From Candidatus Lambdaproteobacteria bacterium (GTDB taxonomy: Bacteria > SAR324 > JACQKK01): a stretch of 33,048 nucleotides of DNA. Of the stretch, positions 25,159-33,048 are shown piece after piece; position 1 is the stretch's first letter, and the number at the start of each line of letters is the position of its first letter. The notes beneath the pieces are model-generated. The model was given only the letters and a program-made list of their open reading frames with translations, did no database searches and was not told the origin of the DNA. The DNA is taken from contig JACQKK010000081.1 of assembly GCA_016204605.1 (NCBI GenBank), forward strand, positions 1 through 33,048, written 5' to 3'. Both the position numbers and the translations under genes were made by a program.

Positions 25159-27597
25159 ATGACGCGGATCAATCAGCGCATCGAACGCGGATTCGAGGTC
25201 ATGGCACGGCTGCTGTGCCGGCGCAGCGTGGCCACGCTGGCGGTGATGGCCGTGCTGATGGGGGCCCTGCTCACGCAGTTGCGCCATATCCAGTTCGACA
25301 CCTCGACCGAAGGGTTCTTCCGCCCCACCGACCCGGCGCTGCGGAACTACAATGCCTTCCGCGATCAGTTCGGCCGGGACGAGGTGATCATCGTCGCGAT
25401 CCGCACCAAGGACGTCTTCGCGCGCGCCTTTCTGGACAAGCTCAAGGCGCTCCATGCGGCAATCGAGGCGGAGGTGCCGTACCTGGACGAGGTGACGAGC
25501 CTGATCAACGCCCGCAGCACCTTCGGGCGCCGCGACGAGCTGGTGGTGGAAGACCTGCTGGGCAAGTGGCCCCTCGGCGATGAGGAGCTGCGGCGGGCCC
25601 GGGAGCGCGCGCTCGCCAACCCCCTCTATCGCAATTTCCTGCTCTCCGAGGACGGTACGCTCACCACGCTGCAGGTGCGCATGCGCGCGTACGGCACCGA
25701 CGCGGCGCAGGACGTGCTCGCAGGGTTCGATGCTCCCCGGCCTGGCGCCGCCGGTGCCAAGGCGCCCGCCCGGCGGCTGCTGAGCGACAAGGAGAACAGC
25801 GAGGTGGTGCGCGCCGTGCTGGGCGCGGTGCGGCGGTTCGACGGGCCGGATTTCCCCATCCAGGTGGCCGGCTCGCCCATGGTGACGGACCTGCTCACCC
25901 GCACCATGCAGAAGGACATGGCGAAGTTCATGGCGCTCGCGCTCGTGGCGATCGCCGTGTTCCTGTTCGCGCTGTTCCGCAGGGTCTCGGCGGTGTTCGC
26001 CCCGCTGTTCATCGTCTGGCTGAGCCTGGTCTCGACGTTCGCGGTGATGGCCGCGCTGGGCACCCCGCTGCGCACGCCCAGCAGCGTGCTGCCCTCCTTC
26101 CTGCTCTCGGTGGGGGTGGGCGCCTCGGTGCACCTGCTGACGATCTTCTATCGCGAGTTCGATCGCAGCGGCGATCGCCTGGGCTCGATCGTGTACGCCA
26201 TGGGCCATTCGGGGCTGCCCATCGTCATGACCAGCCTCACCACGGCCGCGGGGCTGCTCTCGTTCCTGACCGCGCAGGTGGCCTCCATCGCCGAGCTGGG
26301 CATCTACGCCGCGGTGGGCGTGATGCTGGCGCTGGTGTATACGCTGGTGATGCTGCCCGCGATCCTGGCGCTGCTGCCGCTGCGCCGCCGCGTGCCCATT
26401 GGCGCGGACGCGCGGGGGAACTGGGCCGATCGGTCGCTGGCCGCCCTGGGCGATTTCGCCACGAACCATGCCTGGAAGGTCGTCGGCGTGAGCCTGCTGC
26501 TGGCGGTGGTCGCGTTCGGGGGTATCGCGAAGCTGCGGCTCTCCCACAACACCCTGCTCTGGTTCCCCAAGGGCACGCCGCTGCGCGAGGCGACGGACCT
26601 GATCGACCGGGAGATGAAGGGGTCGGTCTCGCTGGAGATCGTGGTCGATACCGGGCGCAAGAACGGCCTCTACGAGCCGGCCATGCTGAACAAGCTCGAC
26701 ACCCTGGCCGCGGCCGCCCGCTCGTACCAAGAGGACGGCCTGGCCGACTTCGTCGGCAAGAGCCTCTCCGTCACCGACGTCGTGCGGGAGATCCACCAGG
26801 CGCTCAACGAGAACCGGCCCCAGTTCTACCAGGTGCCGCAGCACCGGGAGCTGGTGGCCCAGGAGCTGCTGCTGTTCGAGAACAGCGGCAACGACGACCT
26901 GGAGGACATGGTCGATACCCAGTTCTCGAAGGCCCGGCTTACGGTGATCGTGCCCTGGAAGGATGCCGCCACGTACGTACGGTTCGTCGAGTACCTCAAG
27001 GCGGAAGGGCGGCGCCTGTTCGGCGATGACGCCACGGTCACGGTGACGGGGCTGCTGAGCCTGTTCACCCGCGCCATCGCCGCCATGATGCAGAGCACGC
27101 TGGTCAGCTACGCCATCGCCTCGGTCGTGATCACGGCGATGATGATCCTGCTGATCGGGCGGCTGCGGCTGGGGCTGCTGAGCATGGTGCCCAACTTCAT
27201 CCCGATCGTCCTCACGCTCGGGCTGATGGGCTGGGCGGATATCCCGCTCGACATGTTCACCCTGCTGATCGGGAGCATCGCCATCGGCCTGGCCGTCGAC
27301 GATACCATCCACTTCATGCACAACTTCCAGCGCTACTACCACCGGCTGGGGGATTCGCGCCGGGCGGTGCATGAAACCCTGCAGGGCACCGGCCGGGCCA
27401 TGATCATCACCTCCGTGGTGCTGGTGATCGGCTTCTGGCTGTTCATGCTCGCCTCGCTCAACAACCTGTTCTACTTCGGCCTGCTCACCGGGATCACCCT
27501 GCTGCTGGCGCTGGTGGCCGATCTCGTGCTCAGCCCGGCCCTGGTGCACCTGGCCACCCCCGCCCGCCCGCGCCGGCAGTTGTTCGCGCGGGTATGA
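25159..27597 (+). CDS. RND/MMPL-family exporter
   Basis: 812-residue inner-membrane transporter of the RND superfamily (MMPL/HpnN-like), energised by the proton gradient and typically exporting lipids or hydrophobic molecules. First membrane helix at about 23-41, then a large periplasmic loop beginning IQFDTSTEGFFRPTDPALRNYN. The first helix block follows MAKFMALALVAIAVFLFALF, with sterol-sensing-like helices to about residue 410. A second half repeats this layout with loop KLRLSHNTLLWFPKGTPLRE and a final block containing SIAIGLAVDDTIHFMHNFQRY, the polar D-D motif of the family. ATG 25159 chosen from the promoter position; 25093 and 25030 are alternatives. Overlaps the downstream frame by ATGA at 27594-27597. 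Confidence 0.9.
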   Translation: MTRINQRIERGFEVMARLLCRRSVATLAVMAVLMGALLTQLRHIQFDTSTEGFFRPTDPALRNYNAFRDQFGRDEVIIVAIRTKDVFARAFLDKLKALHAAIEAEVPYLDEVTSLINARSTFGRRDELVVEDLLGKWPLGDEELRRARERALANPLYRNFLLSEDGTLTTLQVRMRAYGTDAAQDVLAGFDAPRPGAAGAKAPARRLLSDKENSEVVRAVLGAVRRFDGPDFPIQVAGSPMVTDLLTRTMQKDMAKFMALALVAIAVFLFALFRRVSAVFAPLFIVWLSLVSTFAVMAALGTPLRTPSSVLPSFLLSVGVGASVHLLTIFYREFDRSGDRLGSIVYAMGHSGLPIVMTSLTTAAGLLSFLTAQVASIAELGIYAAVGVMLALVYTLVMLPAILALLPLRRRVPIGADARGNWADRSLAALGDFATNHAWKVVGVSLLLAVVAFGGIAKLRLSHNTLLWFPKGTPLREATDLIDREMKGSVSLEIVVDTGRKNGLYEPAMLNKLDTLAAAARSYQEDGLADFVGKSLSVTDVVREIHQALNENRPQFYQVPQHRELVAQELLLFENSGNDDLEDMVDTQFSKARLTVIVPWKDAATYVRFVEYLKAEGRRLFGDDATVTVTGLLSLFTRAIAAMMQSTLVSYAIASVVITAMMILLIGRLRLGLLSMVPNFIPIVLTLGLMGWADIPLDMFTLLIGSIAIGLAVDDTIHFMHNFQRYYHRLGDSRRAVHETLQGTGRAMIITSVVLVIGFWLFMLASLNNLFYFGLLTGITLLLALVADLVLSPALVHLATPARPRRQLFARV

Positions 27598-27686
27598 TCC
27601 GGGCGGCAGGCGGCCGTGGCGGGCGCCGGGCGAGCGGCCCCGGGGCGGCCGGCGCTTCCGAATCCGCTCCCACCGCAGCGCACCGT

Positions 27687-29321
27687 ATGGATCGAACCCC
27701 GAGGCGACCGATGGCGGGCGCGACCCTGCTCCTCGGGGTCGCCGCCCTGCTCGCCGCGCCGGCGCTGCCCGCCTGGGGCCAGCAGGCGCCGCGGCCCGAG
27801 CGCCCGCCCTCGATGGAGGAGGCGCTCTCGGGCTTCGACGCGCCGCAGCCCGCCGCCCCGGCAGCTCCGGCCGCGCCGGGAGCGCCCGCCGGGCAGACGC
27901 CGCCCTCGGTGGAAGACGCCCTCTCGGGCTTCGACGCCCCGCCGGCCAGACCGCCGACCGCGCCGCCATCCACGCCATTGCCCGGCCCGCCCGCGCCGCG
28001 GCCGGCCGAGCCGGCCCCGCCTCCCGCCGAGAAGCGCGGGCGACCCTCGACCGGTCGGCCGGCGGCCGAAACCGGCCGGGGCGGGTCGCTGGACGGCTTC
28101 GCCCGGCTGGACGGCTCGTACAACTATGCCCACAAGGCTCCGCCGCCGGGGGCCACGGACTTCCGGGGGCTCTCGAAGCTCCGCATCAGCCTGCAACTGG
28201 AATGGACGCAGGACTACACCCCCGCCTGGAAGAGCTTCGTCAGCGGGCAGGCGTTCTACGACTTCGCCTACACCCTGAACGGCGCGAGCCGCTACACCGA
28301 CGACGTGCTCTCCCGGCAGCGGCAGGAGGCCGAGCTGCGCGAGGTCTGGCTGGAGGGCACCCCCCTCCAGGCGCTCGACCTGAAGGCGGGCCGGCAGATC
28401 GCCGTGTGGGGGCAGGCCGATTTCGTGCGCGTGGTCGATATCCTCAACCCGATCGACAACCGGGAGCCGGGGCTGGCCGATATCGAAGATCTGCGGCTGC
28501 CGGTCACTATGACCCGCCTCGATTACCAGGTCGGCGGCCTGGGCCGGCTCAGCGCCATCGCGCTGCACGAGGTGCGCTTCAACAAGGACCCGCCCTACGG
28601 GAGCGACTTCTTTCCGGGCAGCCGGCCCCTGCCCCGCGAGGACAAGCCGGCCGACGGCGGCGCCAATACCCAGTACGCCCTGGCGTTCCAGGGCTACTAC
28701 TCGGGCTGGGACCTGGGGCTGTACTGGGCGCAGGTGTTCGACCCGCAGGCCCACCAGGAGCTGCTCCAACCGGCGAGCTCCTGCGCCGGCCCGAGCGCCA
28801 AGTTGCTGCGCCACAGCCGGCTCACCATGGGCGGGGCGTCGGGGACGCTGGCCCTGGGCAACTGGCTGCTCAAGGCGGAGGCGGCCTACCTCCAGGGGAT
28901 CGAGTTCTGCAACCGGCCCGGCACCCGCTTCGACCGGCTCGACGCCCTGCTCGGGTTCGACTACACGGGCTTCGCCGATACCACCCTCTCGCTCGAAGCG
29001 GCCAATCGCCACCTGTTCGCCTTCGACCGGGCGCTCAAGGCCCGCCCCGATGGCGCCCTGGAGGACGTGAACCAGTACGCGCTGGCCTATCGGGGCGACT
29101 TCATGAACCAGTTGCTCCAACTCGTCGCCGTGGCGTTCCTCGTCGGCGAACGCGGGCAGAGCGGGAGCCTCCAGCGCCTGTCCGCCAAGTACTTCCTCGC
29201 CGATGCGCTCTCGGTCGCCGGGGGCGTGATCGTCTACCAGCCCGGCTCCCCCGGCAATCCCCTGTTCCTCAAGGTGAAGGACAACGATCGGCTGTTCTTC
29301 GAGCTGCGCTACGATTTCTGA
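27687..29321 (+). CDS. DUF1302-type outer-membrane barrel protein
   Basis: About 544 residues. Signal peptide MDRTPRRPMAGATLLLGVAA..., cleaved near A-W-G, then a Pro/Ala-rich periplasmic linker of about 120 residues holding two copies of S-(M/V)-E-(E/D)-ALSGFDAP (27810-27845 and 27906-27941). The barrel follows, with the DUF1302 core AGRQIAVWGQADFVRVVDILNPIDNR in two parts, alternating aromatic strands, and C-terminal F-F-E-L-R-Y-D-F, a barrel-assembly signal. ATG 27687 is favoured because it supplies the basic n-region. ATG 27711 has the better GAGG site, and ATG 27594 overlaps the exporter stop. DUF1302 proteins are known beside RND/MMPL exporters, so the pair likely exports a hydrophobic compound across both membranes. 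Confidence 0.86.
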   Translation: MDRTPRRPMAGATLLLGVAALLAAPALPAWGQQAPRPERPPSMEEALSGFDAPQPAAPAAPAAPGAPAGQTPPSVEDALSGFDAPPARPPTAPPSTPLPGPPAPRPAEPAPPPAEKRGRPSTGRPAAETGRGGSLDGFARLDGSYNYAHKAPPPGATDFRGLSKLRISLQLEWTQDYTPAWKSFVSGQAFYDFAYTLNGASRYTDDVLSRQRQEAELREVWLEGTPLQALDLKAGRQIAVWGQADFVRVVDILNPIDNREPGLADIEDLRLPVTMTRLDYQVGGLGRLSAIALHEVRFNKDPPYGSDFFPGSRPLPREDKPADGGANTQYALAFQGYYSGWDLGLYWAQVFDPQAHQELLQPASSCAGPSAKLLRHSRLTMGGASGTLALGNWLLKAEAAYLQGIEFCNRPGTRFDRLDALLGFDYTGFADTTLSLEAANRHLFAFDRALKARPDGALEDVNQYALAYRGDFMNQLLQLVAVAFLVGERGQSGSLQRLSAKYFLADALSVAGGVIVYQPGSPGNPLFLKVKDNDRLFFELRYDF

Positions 29322-29344
29322 GCCGGCGGCCTCCCCCTCCCCGG

Positions 29345-29372
29345 CCCTCCTTCTCCCGCCGGAGAGGGAGGG
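29345..29372 (+). terminator. 12-bp hairpin ending the exporter operon
   Basis: Arms 29345-29356 and 29361-29372 pair over 12 bp with one G-U and loop CGCC, 24 bases after the outer-membrane gene's stop. No T-tract follows. The CCCTCC/GGAGGG sequence resembles the repeat at 22387-22499, so it may be the same dispersed element family. Confidence 0.6.
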
Positions 29373-29412
29373 AGACCCGAACCCGCCACCCGCGCGGGAT
29401 GCAATCACCCAT

Positions 29413-29427
29413 CCCCACTTGGTGGGG
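29413..29427. repeat. Short CCCCAC/GTGGGG hairpin
   Basis: CCCCAC (29413-29418), loop TTG, GTGGGG (29422-29427), with a further GGTGGGGA copy about 15 bases on. Probably part of the same intergenic palindromic repeat cluster as the adjacent hairpin. Confidence 0.5.
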
Positions 29428-29664
29428 AGGAGCAGGGGTGGGGACGCCGCGCCAGCCGGCGGGGGGTGAGGCTCCTGCGACAGGCCGCTCGATTCCGACA
29501 AACTGACCCCTACTGCGCGACGGGGCCATTGGCGCGTGGGGCACTGATGGTGGTAACATGCGCTTGGGTGCCGTGCGGGCTCGGCCGGAGCCTTCGGCGC
29601 ATGCGCACCCGCGTCCGTGGGGCCGCGGGGCCCCGCCCTTGCCGGAATTCGACAAGGCGTGCCC

Positions 29665-29856
29665 ATGGATCAGCGCTACATCGATACGGTGCGCGCCTTC
29701 AAGGTGATCGCGCGCAATCTCGATCACCTTGAGGACAGCATCACTCCCGGCCAGCGCAAGGAGCTGTGCCGCCTGATCGACCAGCTCCAGGAGCGGCTCG
29801 ACCTGTTCCTGAGCGCCGACGCCGAAGACAAGGGGGCCTGGGTTGGCGAAGAGTGA
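29665..29856 (+). CDS. 63-residue helical protein of unknown function
   Basis: Small acidic protein, MDQRYIDTVRAFKVIARNL..., predicted almost entirely alpha-helical (heptad-like DHLEDSITPGQRKELCRLIDQLQERLDLFLSA), so a helical hairpin or coiled coil is likely. A single Cys, no signal peptide. AAGG (29654-29657) 7 nt before ATG 29665 is a modest ribosome site. It overlaps the DUF167 gene by 14 bp, so the two are probably co-translated. Family not recognised. Confidence 0.65.
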   Translation: MDQRYIDTVRAFKVIARNLDHLEDSITPGQRKELCRLIDQLQERLDLFLSADAEDKGAWVGEE

Positions 29857-30178
29857 ACGCGCGTATACGGCGCCGGCGCGCTATCGGGACGGCACAGTGA
29901 CGCTCACCCTGCACCTGCGGCCCAATGCGCGCCGCACCGAATGGGCAGGGCCCCACGGCCCCGACGCGCTGGGCCTGCGGGTGGCCGCGCCGCCCAGCGA
30001 GGGCAGGGCCAACGCCGCCTGCCTGCGGTTCCTGGCGGCCGCCTTCGGCGTGCCGCCCTCGGCGGTGACCCTGCTGGCCGGCGCGGGCTCGCGCGAGAAG
30101 CGGGTGGAGATCGGCGGCGTATCCCCGGAACGGTATCGGGAGGTGCTCGCCGCGTGGCTGGGCGCCGAGCCCGCCTGA
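29843..30178 (+). CDS. DUF167 / YggU-family protein
   Basis: 111-residue cytoplasmic protein of the widely conserved DUF167 family of unknown function. The family pattern is clear: LTLHLRPNARRTEWAG, then LGLRVAAPPSEGRANAACLRFLA, FGVPPSAVTLLAGAGSREKRVEI. The start is TTG 29843, preceded by AAGGGGG (29830-29836), inside the end of the 63-residue gene; no ATG is available before the conserved core. The rare start codon and overlap suggest translation depends on the upstream gene. Confidence 0.85.
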   Translation: MAKSERAYTAPARYRDGTVTLTLHLRPNARRTEWAGPHGPDALGLRVAAPPSEGRANAACLRFLAAAFGVPPSAVTLLAGAGSREKRVEIGGVSPERYREVLAAWLGAEPA

Positions 30179-30303
30179 ACCGGGCAGCGCCGGCGCAGCT
30201 CCTCCTGTACGGAAGGCGGCCGAAACCCGATCAGCCACCCCCTCGCTCCGAGCCCGGCGCATCCGGCGCCGGCCCCCTCTGGTGAACCGAACCGCGAAGC
30301 CTC

Positions 30304-33048
30304 GTGATCGCACCCCGCCGTCCGTCCCCGCCTGTCGTTCCCGGCATCCTCGCGCGCTGCTCGCGGCGCGGCGTAGGGGCGGCGGGGGTGCTCGCGCTGG
30401 CGCTCGCGCTGGCCGGGAGCCTGCCCGGGCCGCTCGGCGCGCAGCGCGATGCCGCACCCAGCGTGGCCGAAATCCGGCAGGCCCAGGCCGTGCGCGCCCA
30501 AGGCCAGGGCGGCAAACCGCTCGAGCTGGTGCAGGCGGCCCAGGCGTATCTCAAGGCGTTCCCCGCCGGGAAGTACACCGACGAGATCCTGCTGGCGCTG
30601 GCCGGCGGGCTGGCCGCGACCGGCGACCCCGCCGGCGCGCTCGCCGCGTACGACCGCCTGATCGAGGGCTTCGCCGAAAGCCCGTTCCGGGAGGAGGCGC
30701 TCGTGCGCAGCCTGCCGCTGCTCCAGCAGGGCCAGCCACAGCAGGCCGATGCCAGGCTCGAACAGCTCGTCACCGGCTACCCGCGCTCGATCCACAAAGC
30801 GGCGGCGCTGCTCTGGCAGGCGCAACTGCGCCTCGCCGCCGAGGATGCCGCGGGCACGCTGCACGCGCTCAACCGGATCGACCCGGGCATGACCCTCGCC
30901 GCCGGCGAGCGCACCACGTACCTGCGGCTGGCGGGCTGGGCCCATCTCAAGCAGGGCCAGCGGGACAAGGCCCTCTCCTTCTTTCAGGGATACATCGGCC
31001 GCGAGGACACGGCCGAGAACCGCACCCCGGTGCTGATGACGCTGGGCCGGCTCGCCCGGGAGCAGGAGCGCTGGGAGGAGGCGCTCGGCTACTACGAGCA
31101 GGCGGTCGAGCGGGGGCCGCTGCCCGCCTACCTGGCCGAGGCCCGCTACTGGCGGGCCGCCATGTTCAACCAGGCGCGCGTCCACGACCCGCCCCACCCC
31201 GCCGCGGTGACGCAGGCCATCGCCCTGTACGATGGCTACCTCGCCGGCGGCGATACCCAGTACCGGCCGCTCGCGCTCCGCCAGCGTGCCCGCCTGTTCG
31301 ACCTGGGCGGCTGGAAGGGCGACGCGCTCAAGGACTACGAGGAGCTCGCCAAGGCCGCCCCCTTCGCGCGCGACCCCGCGATTCTGCGCGCCCGCGCCCG
31401 CCTGATGGCCGACGTGCAGCGGGAGCCCGAGGCGGTGGCGTTGCTGAGGAGCGGGCTGGCCGACCGCACCCTCTCGCCGCCGGCGCGCACGGAGATCGTC
31501 CTGCAGCTTGCCGCGATCTACTACCGGCAGGAGAACTGCGCCGACGTGCTCAAGCTGATGGAACCCCTGCCGGGCTTCACCGAGCCCGACCTGCGCAGGA
31601 AGGCGGTGTTCATGCGCGGGTTCTGCCTGTATCGGGCCGGGCAGTGGGAGCGGGCCTCCTGGGACCTCGAAGCGCTGGTGCGGGAGCGCGAGTACTTCAA
31701 CCCCGTGTGGAGCGCCTTGCTCGACGCCTACGAGCGCTCGGGGCAATACGCACGCCTGGTCAATCTGACCGAGGAACTGCTCACCAACCGCCAGATCGCC
31801 GGCAGCGACGACGTGTTCGACCGGCTGGCGCGCGCCTATGGCGCCCTCGGCCAGCCGCAGCAACTGATCGAGGCCTACGGGCGGCTCGACGTGATCCAGC
31901 CCGGCGTGCTCGAGACGGCCGCGGTGCAGTATCGGCTCGGCACGGCCGAAGAGGCGGTGGGCCGGGTGCCGGTGGCCATGCAGCACTACGAGAAGGCCCT
32001 CGCCTTCCTGCTGGCCAAGCCGGCCGCCGATCAGGGCCCTTCCGCCAGGGCGGCGGCCGGCGCCGGCCAGCCGGCAGCCGGGGCGGTCGCCGCCGCTCCG
32101 CTCGGGGGAACGCTGGCGCCGCTGGCCCCGGCGGAGCGCATCCATGCGATTCTGATCAACCAGAGCCGCTACGCCGAGGCTGCGGCGCTGGACGACCGCG
32201 CCGCCCCGCTCGCGCGCACGCCCCAGGATCAGGCCCGGCTGACCGCCCTGCGCCGCGAGACCGCGTTCGAGTGGGGCACGAGCGAGCTGCGGGCCGACCA
32301 CCCGGCCGCGGCCGCGGAACAGCTGGGGCTAGCCTGGGGGTTCGCCGCCGCCGAGCCTCCGGCGCAGCGGACGCAGGTGCTGACCCCGCTGGGCCAGGCG
32401 CTCGTGCAGACGGGGGCCTTCGACCAGGCGGCGCAGCACTACCGCCAGACCTTGACGCTCGCCCTCGAACCGCCGCTCAAGGCCCGGCTCCAGGAGGAGC
32501 TGCGGGGCATCCTGGTGACCTGGGCCGAGCGCGAGGAGCAGGAGCACCGGCCCCGGCACGCGGAGCCGCTCTACGAGGAGACGATGGCGTTGCTCCCGGC
32601 GGGCGAGCGGGCCGAGCGCCAGCGGCTCGCCGCCAAGCTGGATGGGCTGTATGACGCCCGCAAGGCGTTCGCCACGCGCATCGCCCTGTTCGAGGGGTTG
32701 GCCGCCGCCATCCCCGATCCCGAGCTGGCGGAGAAGCTGCGCCTCTACCGGAGCCGCATCTACCTCGCCTGGGGCCAGAGCGAGGCGGCCGGCAAGGCGC
32801 TCGATTCCGCGCTCAAGCAGTTCCGCGCCGGGCTCAAGCTGCTCAAGCCCGCCGAGTGGCGCCAACGCCACGAGCTGACCGCCGCGCTGGGCGAGGCGCT
32901 GCTCCAACGCAAGCAGTACGAGCCGCTCGTGGCGGCGTATCAGGAGCTGCTCGGCTCCATCGACGACCCCAAGTTCCAGGCCCAGGTGCGCGGGTTCCTC
33001 GGCCAGATCTACGTGGAGTGGGGCAAGGCGGCCCAGGCCCGCAAGGAT
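30304..33048 (+). CDS. Large exported tetratricopeptide-repeat protein, 3' end outside window
   Basis: At least 915 residues with no stop before the window end. GTG 30304 is the first possible start after an in-frame TGA at 30283. It gives a basic n-region (VIAPRRPSPP...ARCSRRG) and a hydrophobic core VLALALALAGSLPGPLGAQ, a plausible signal peptide with cleavage after G-A-Q. The rest is a chain of helix pairs of about 34 residues typical of TPR/Sel1-like repeats, for example DKALSFFQGYI, RWEEALGYYEQAVERG, FDQAAQHYRQTLTLALEP, with a low-complexity Ala/Gly linker at about 32040-32130. Probably a periplasmic scaffold. The plus-1 shadow frame 30282-32654 is not the gene. Shine-Dalgarno is weak. 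Confidence 0.85.
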   Translation, partial: MIAPRRPSPPVVPGILARCSRRGVGAAGVLALALALAGSLPGPLGAQRDAAPSVAEIRQAQAVRAQGQGGKPLELVQAAQAYLKAFPAGKYTDEILLALAGGLAATGDPAGALAAYDRLIEGFAESPFREEALVRSLPLLQQGQPQQADARLEQLVTGYPRSIHKAAALLWQAQLRLAAEDAAGTLHALNRIDPGMTLAAGERTTYLRLAGWAHLKQGQRDKALSFFQGYIGREDTAENRTPVLMTLGRLAREQERWEEALGYYEQAVERGPLPAYLAEARYWRAAMFNQARVHDPPHPAAVTQAIALYDGYLAGGDTQYRPLALRQRARLFDLGGWKGDALKDYEELAKAAPFARDPAILRARARLMADVQREPEAVALLRSGLADRTLSPPARTEIVLQLAAIYYRQENCADVLKLMEPLPGFTEPDLRRKAVFMRGFCLYRAGQWERASWDLEALVREREYFNPVWSALLDAYERSGQYARLVNLTEELLTNRQIAGSDDVFDRLARAYGALGQPQQLIEAYGRLDVIQPGVLETAAVQYRLGTAEEAVGRVPVAMQHYEKALAFLLAKPAADQGPSARAAAGAGQPAAGAVAAAPLGGTLAPLAPAERIHAILINQSRYAEAAALDDRAAPLARTPQDQARLTALRRETAFEWGTSELRADHPAAAAEQLGLAWGFAAAEPPAQRTQVLTPLGQALVQTGAFDQAAQHYRQTLTLALEPPLKARLQEELRGILVTWAEREEQEHRPRHAEPLYEETMALLPAGERAERQRLAAKLDGLYDARKAFATRIALFEGLAAAIPDPELAEKLRLYRSRIYLAWGQSEAAGKALDSALKQFRAGLKLLKPAEWRQRHELTAALGEALLQRKQYEPLVAAYQELLGSIDDPKFQAQVRGFLGQIYVEWGKAAQARKD

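Larger units (their letters stand above)
29322..29664. other. Intergenic region with terminator-like hairpins
   Basis: 343 bp after the outer-membrane protein gene. The 5' part holds the hairpins at 29345-29372 and 29413-29427. The rest up to the 63-residue gene shows no recognisable gene or strong promoter. Confidence 0.45.

Noticed and set aside
24880..27978. 1032-codon minus-strand open frame opposite the RND exporter
   Set aside because: Composition is His/Gln/Arg/Gly-rich and low in complexity, typical of the antisense of a high-GC gene; the plus-strand exporter explains the region.
30282..32654. 790-codon plus-strand frame overlapping the TPR gene
   Set aside because: Arg/Ala/Gly-dominated shadow in another frame; the frame from GTG 30304 has repeat structure and a signal peptide.

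Overview
The window is high-GC DNA (about 70% by eye) from a free-living Gram-negative bacterium. The envelope genes point to a diderm: a lipoprotein, a predicted outer-membrane barrel with a terminal Phe, a periplasmic lytic transglycosylase and a PstS-type phosphate-binding protein. The single tRNA gene does not encode its CCA end, which argues against an E. coli-like gammaproteobacterium. The metabolic mix (CaiB-type CoA transferase, hydantoinase/oxoprolinase, benzoylformate-decarboxylase-like TPP enzyme, 2-hydroxyacid dehydrogenase) resembles soil or groundwater lineages such as Betaproteobacteria or Methylomirabilota/Rokubacteria. Nothing in the window fixes the phylum.

Layout. 1-5.3 kb: the C-terminal part of a UvrD-like helicase, a cluster of three hairpins, a convergent HyuA-like ATPase, an orphan 67-residue protein, a 16-bp tandem repeat that carries the start codon of a RimI-like acetyltransferase, and a four-helix membrane protein with a good promoter. 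5.4-9.5 kb: a class III CoA transferase, an MFS transporter and a stand-alone pstS. 9.6-13.4 kb: a tight three-gene minus-strand operon encoding a membrane adenylyl cyclase, a LysM protein with a degenerate deacetylase domain, and a LysM lipoprotein with tetratricopeptide-like repeats. 13.9-18.2 kb: an MltB-like transglycosylase, ilvD and an RlmI-like methyltransferase.

18.4-20.3 kb is the most unusual part. It starts with a lower-GC two-gene module: a small DUF3574-like protein and a helix-turn-helix protein, with a palindrome lying over the predicted -35 box. Next comes a DsbA/FrnE-family oxidoreductase whose first catalytic cysteine codon is replaced by an in-frame UGA (U-P-W-C). An 8-bp hairpin starts 12 nt after that UGA, as expected for a bacterial SECIS, so this is very probably a selenoprotein. 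A tRNA-Ala(CGC) gene with its own terminator follows.

20.5-24.5 kb: a minus-strand set of panC, a D-isomer 2-hydroxyacid dehydrogenase and a benzoylformate-decarboxylase-like enzyme, with intergenic palindromic repeats and an exact 27-bp duplication. 24.7-25.0 kb: a small, possibly decayed minus-strand gene. 25.1-33.0 kb: an RND/MMPL exporter translationally coupled to a DUF1302-type outer-membrane protein, a 63-residue helical protein overlapping a DUF167 (YggU) gene, and a very large secreted repeat protein that runs off the window end.

Most genes are chromosomal housekeeping or catabolic genes. The candidate novel biology is the selenocysteine DsbA-like enzyme, the paired low-GC module beside it, the cyclase/LysM/pseudo-deacetylase operon and the repeat-controlled start of the acetyltransferase.
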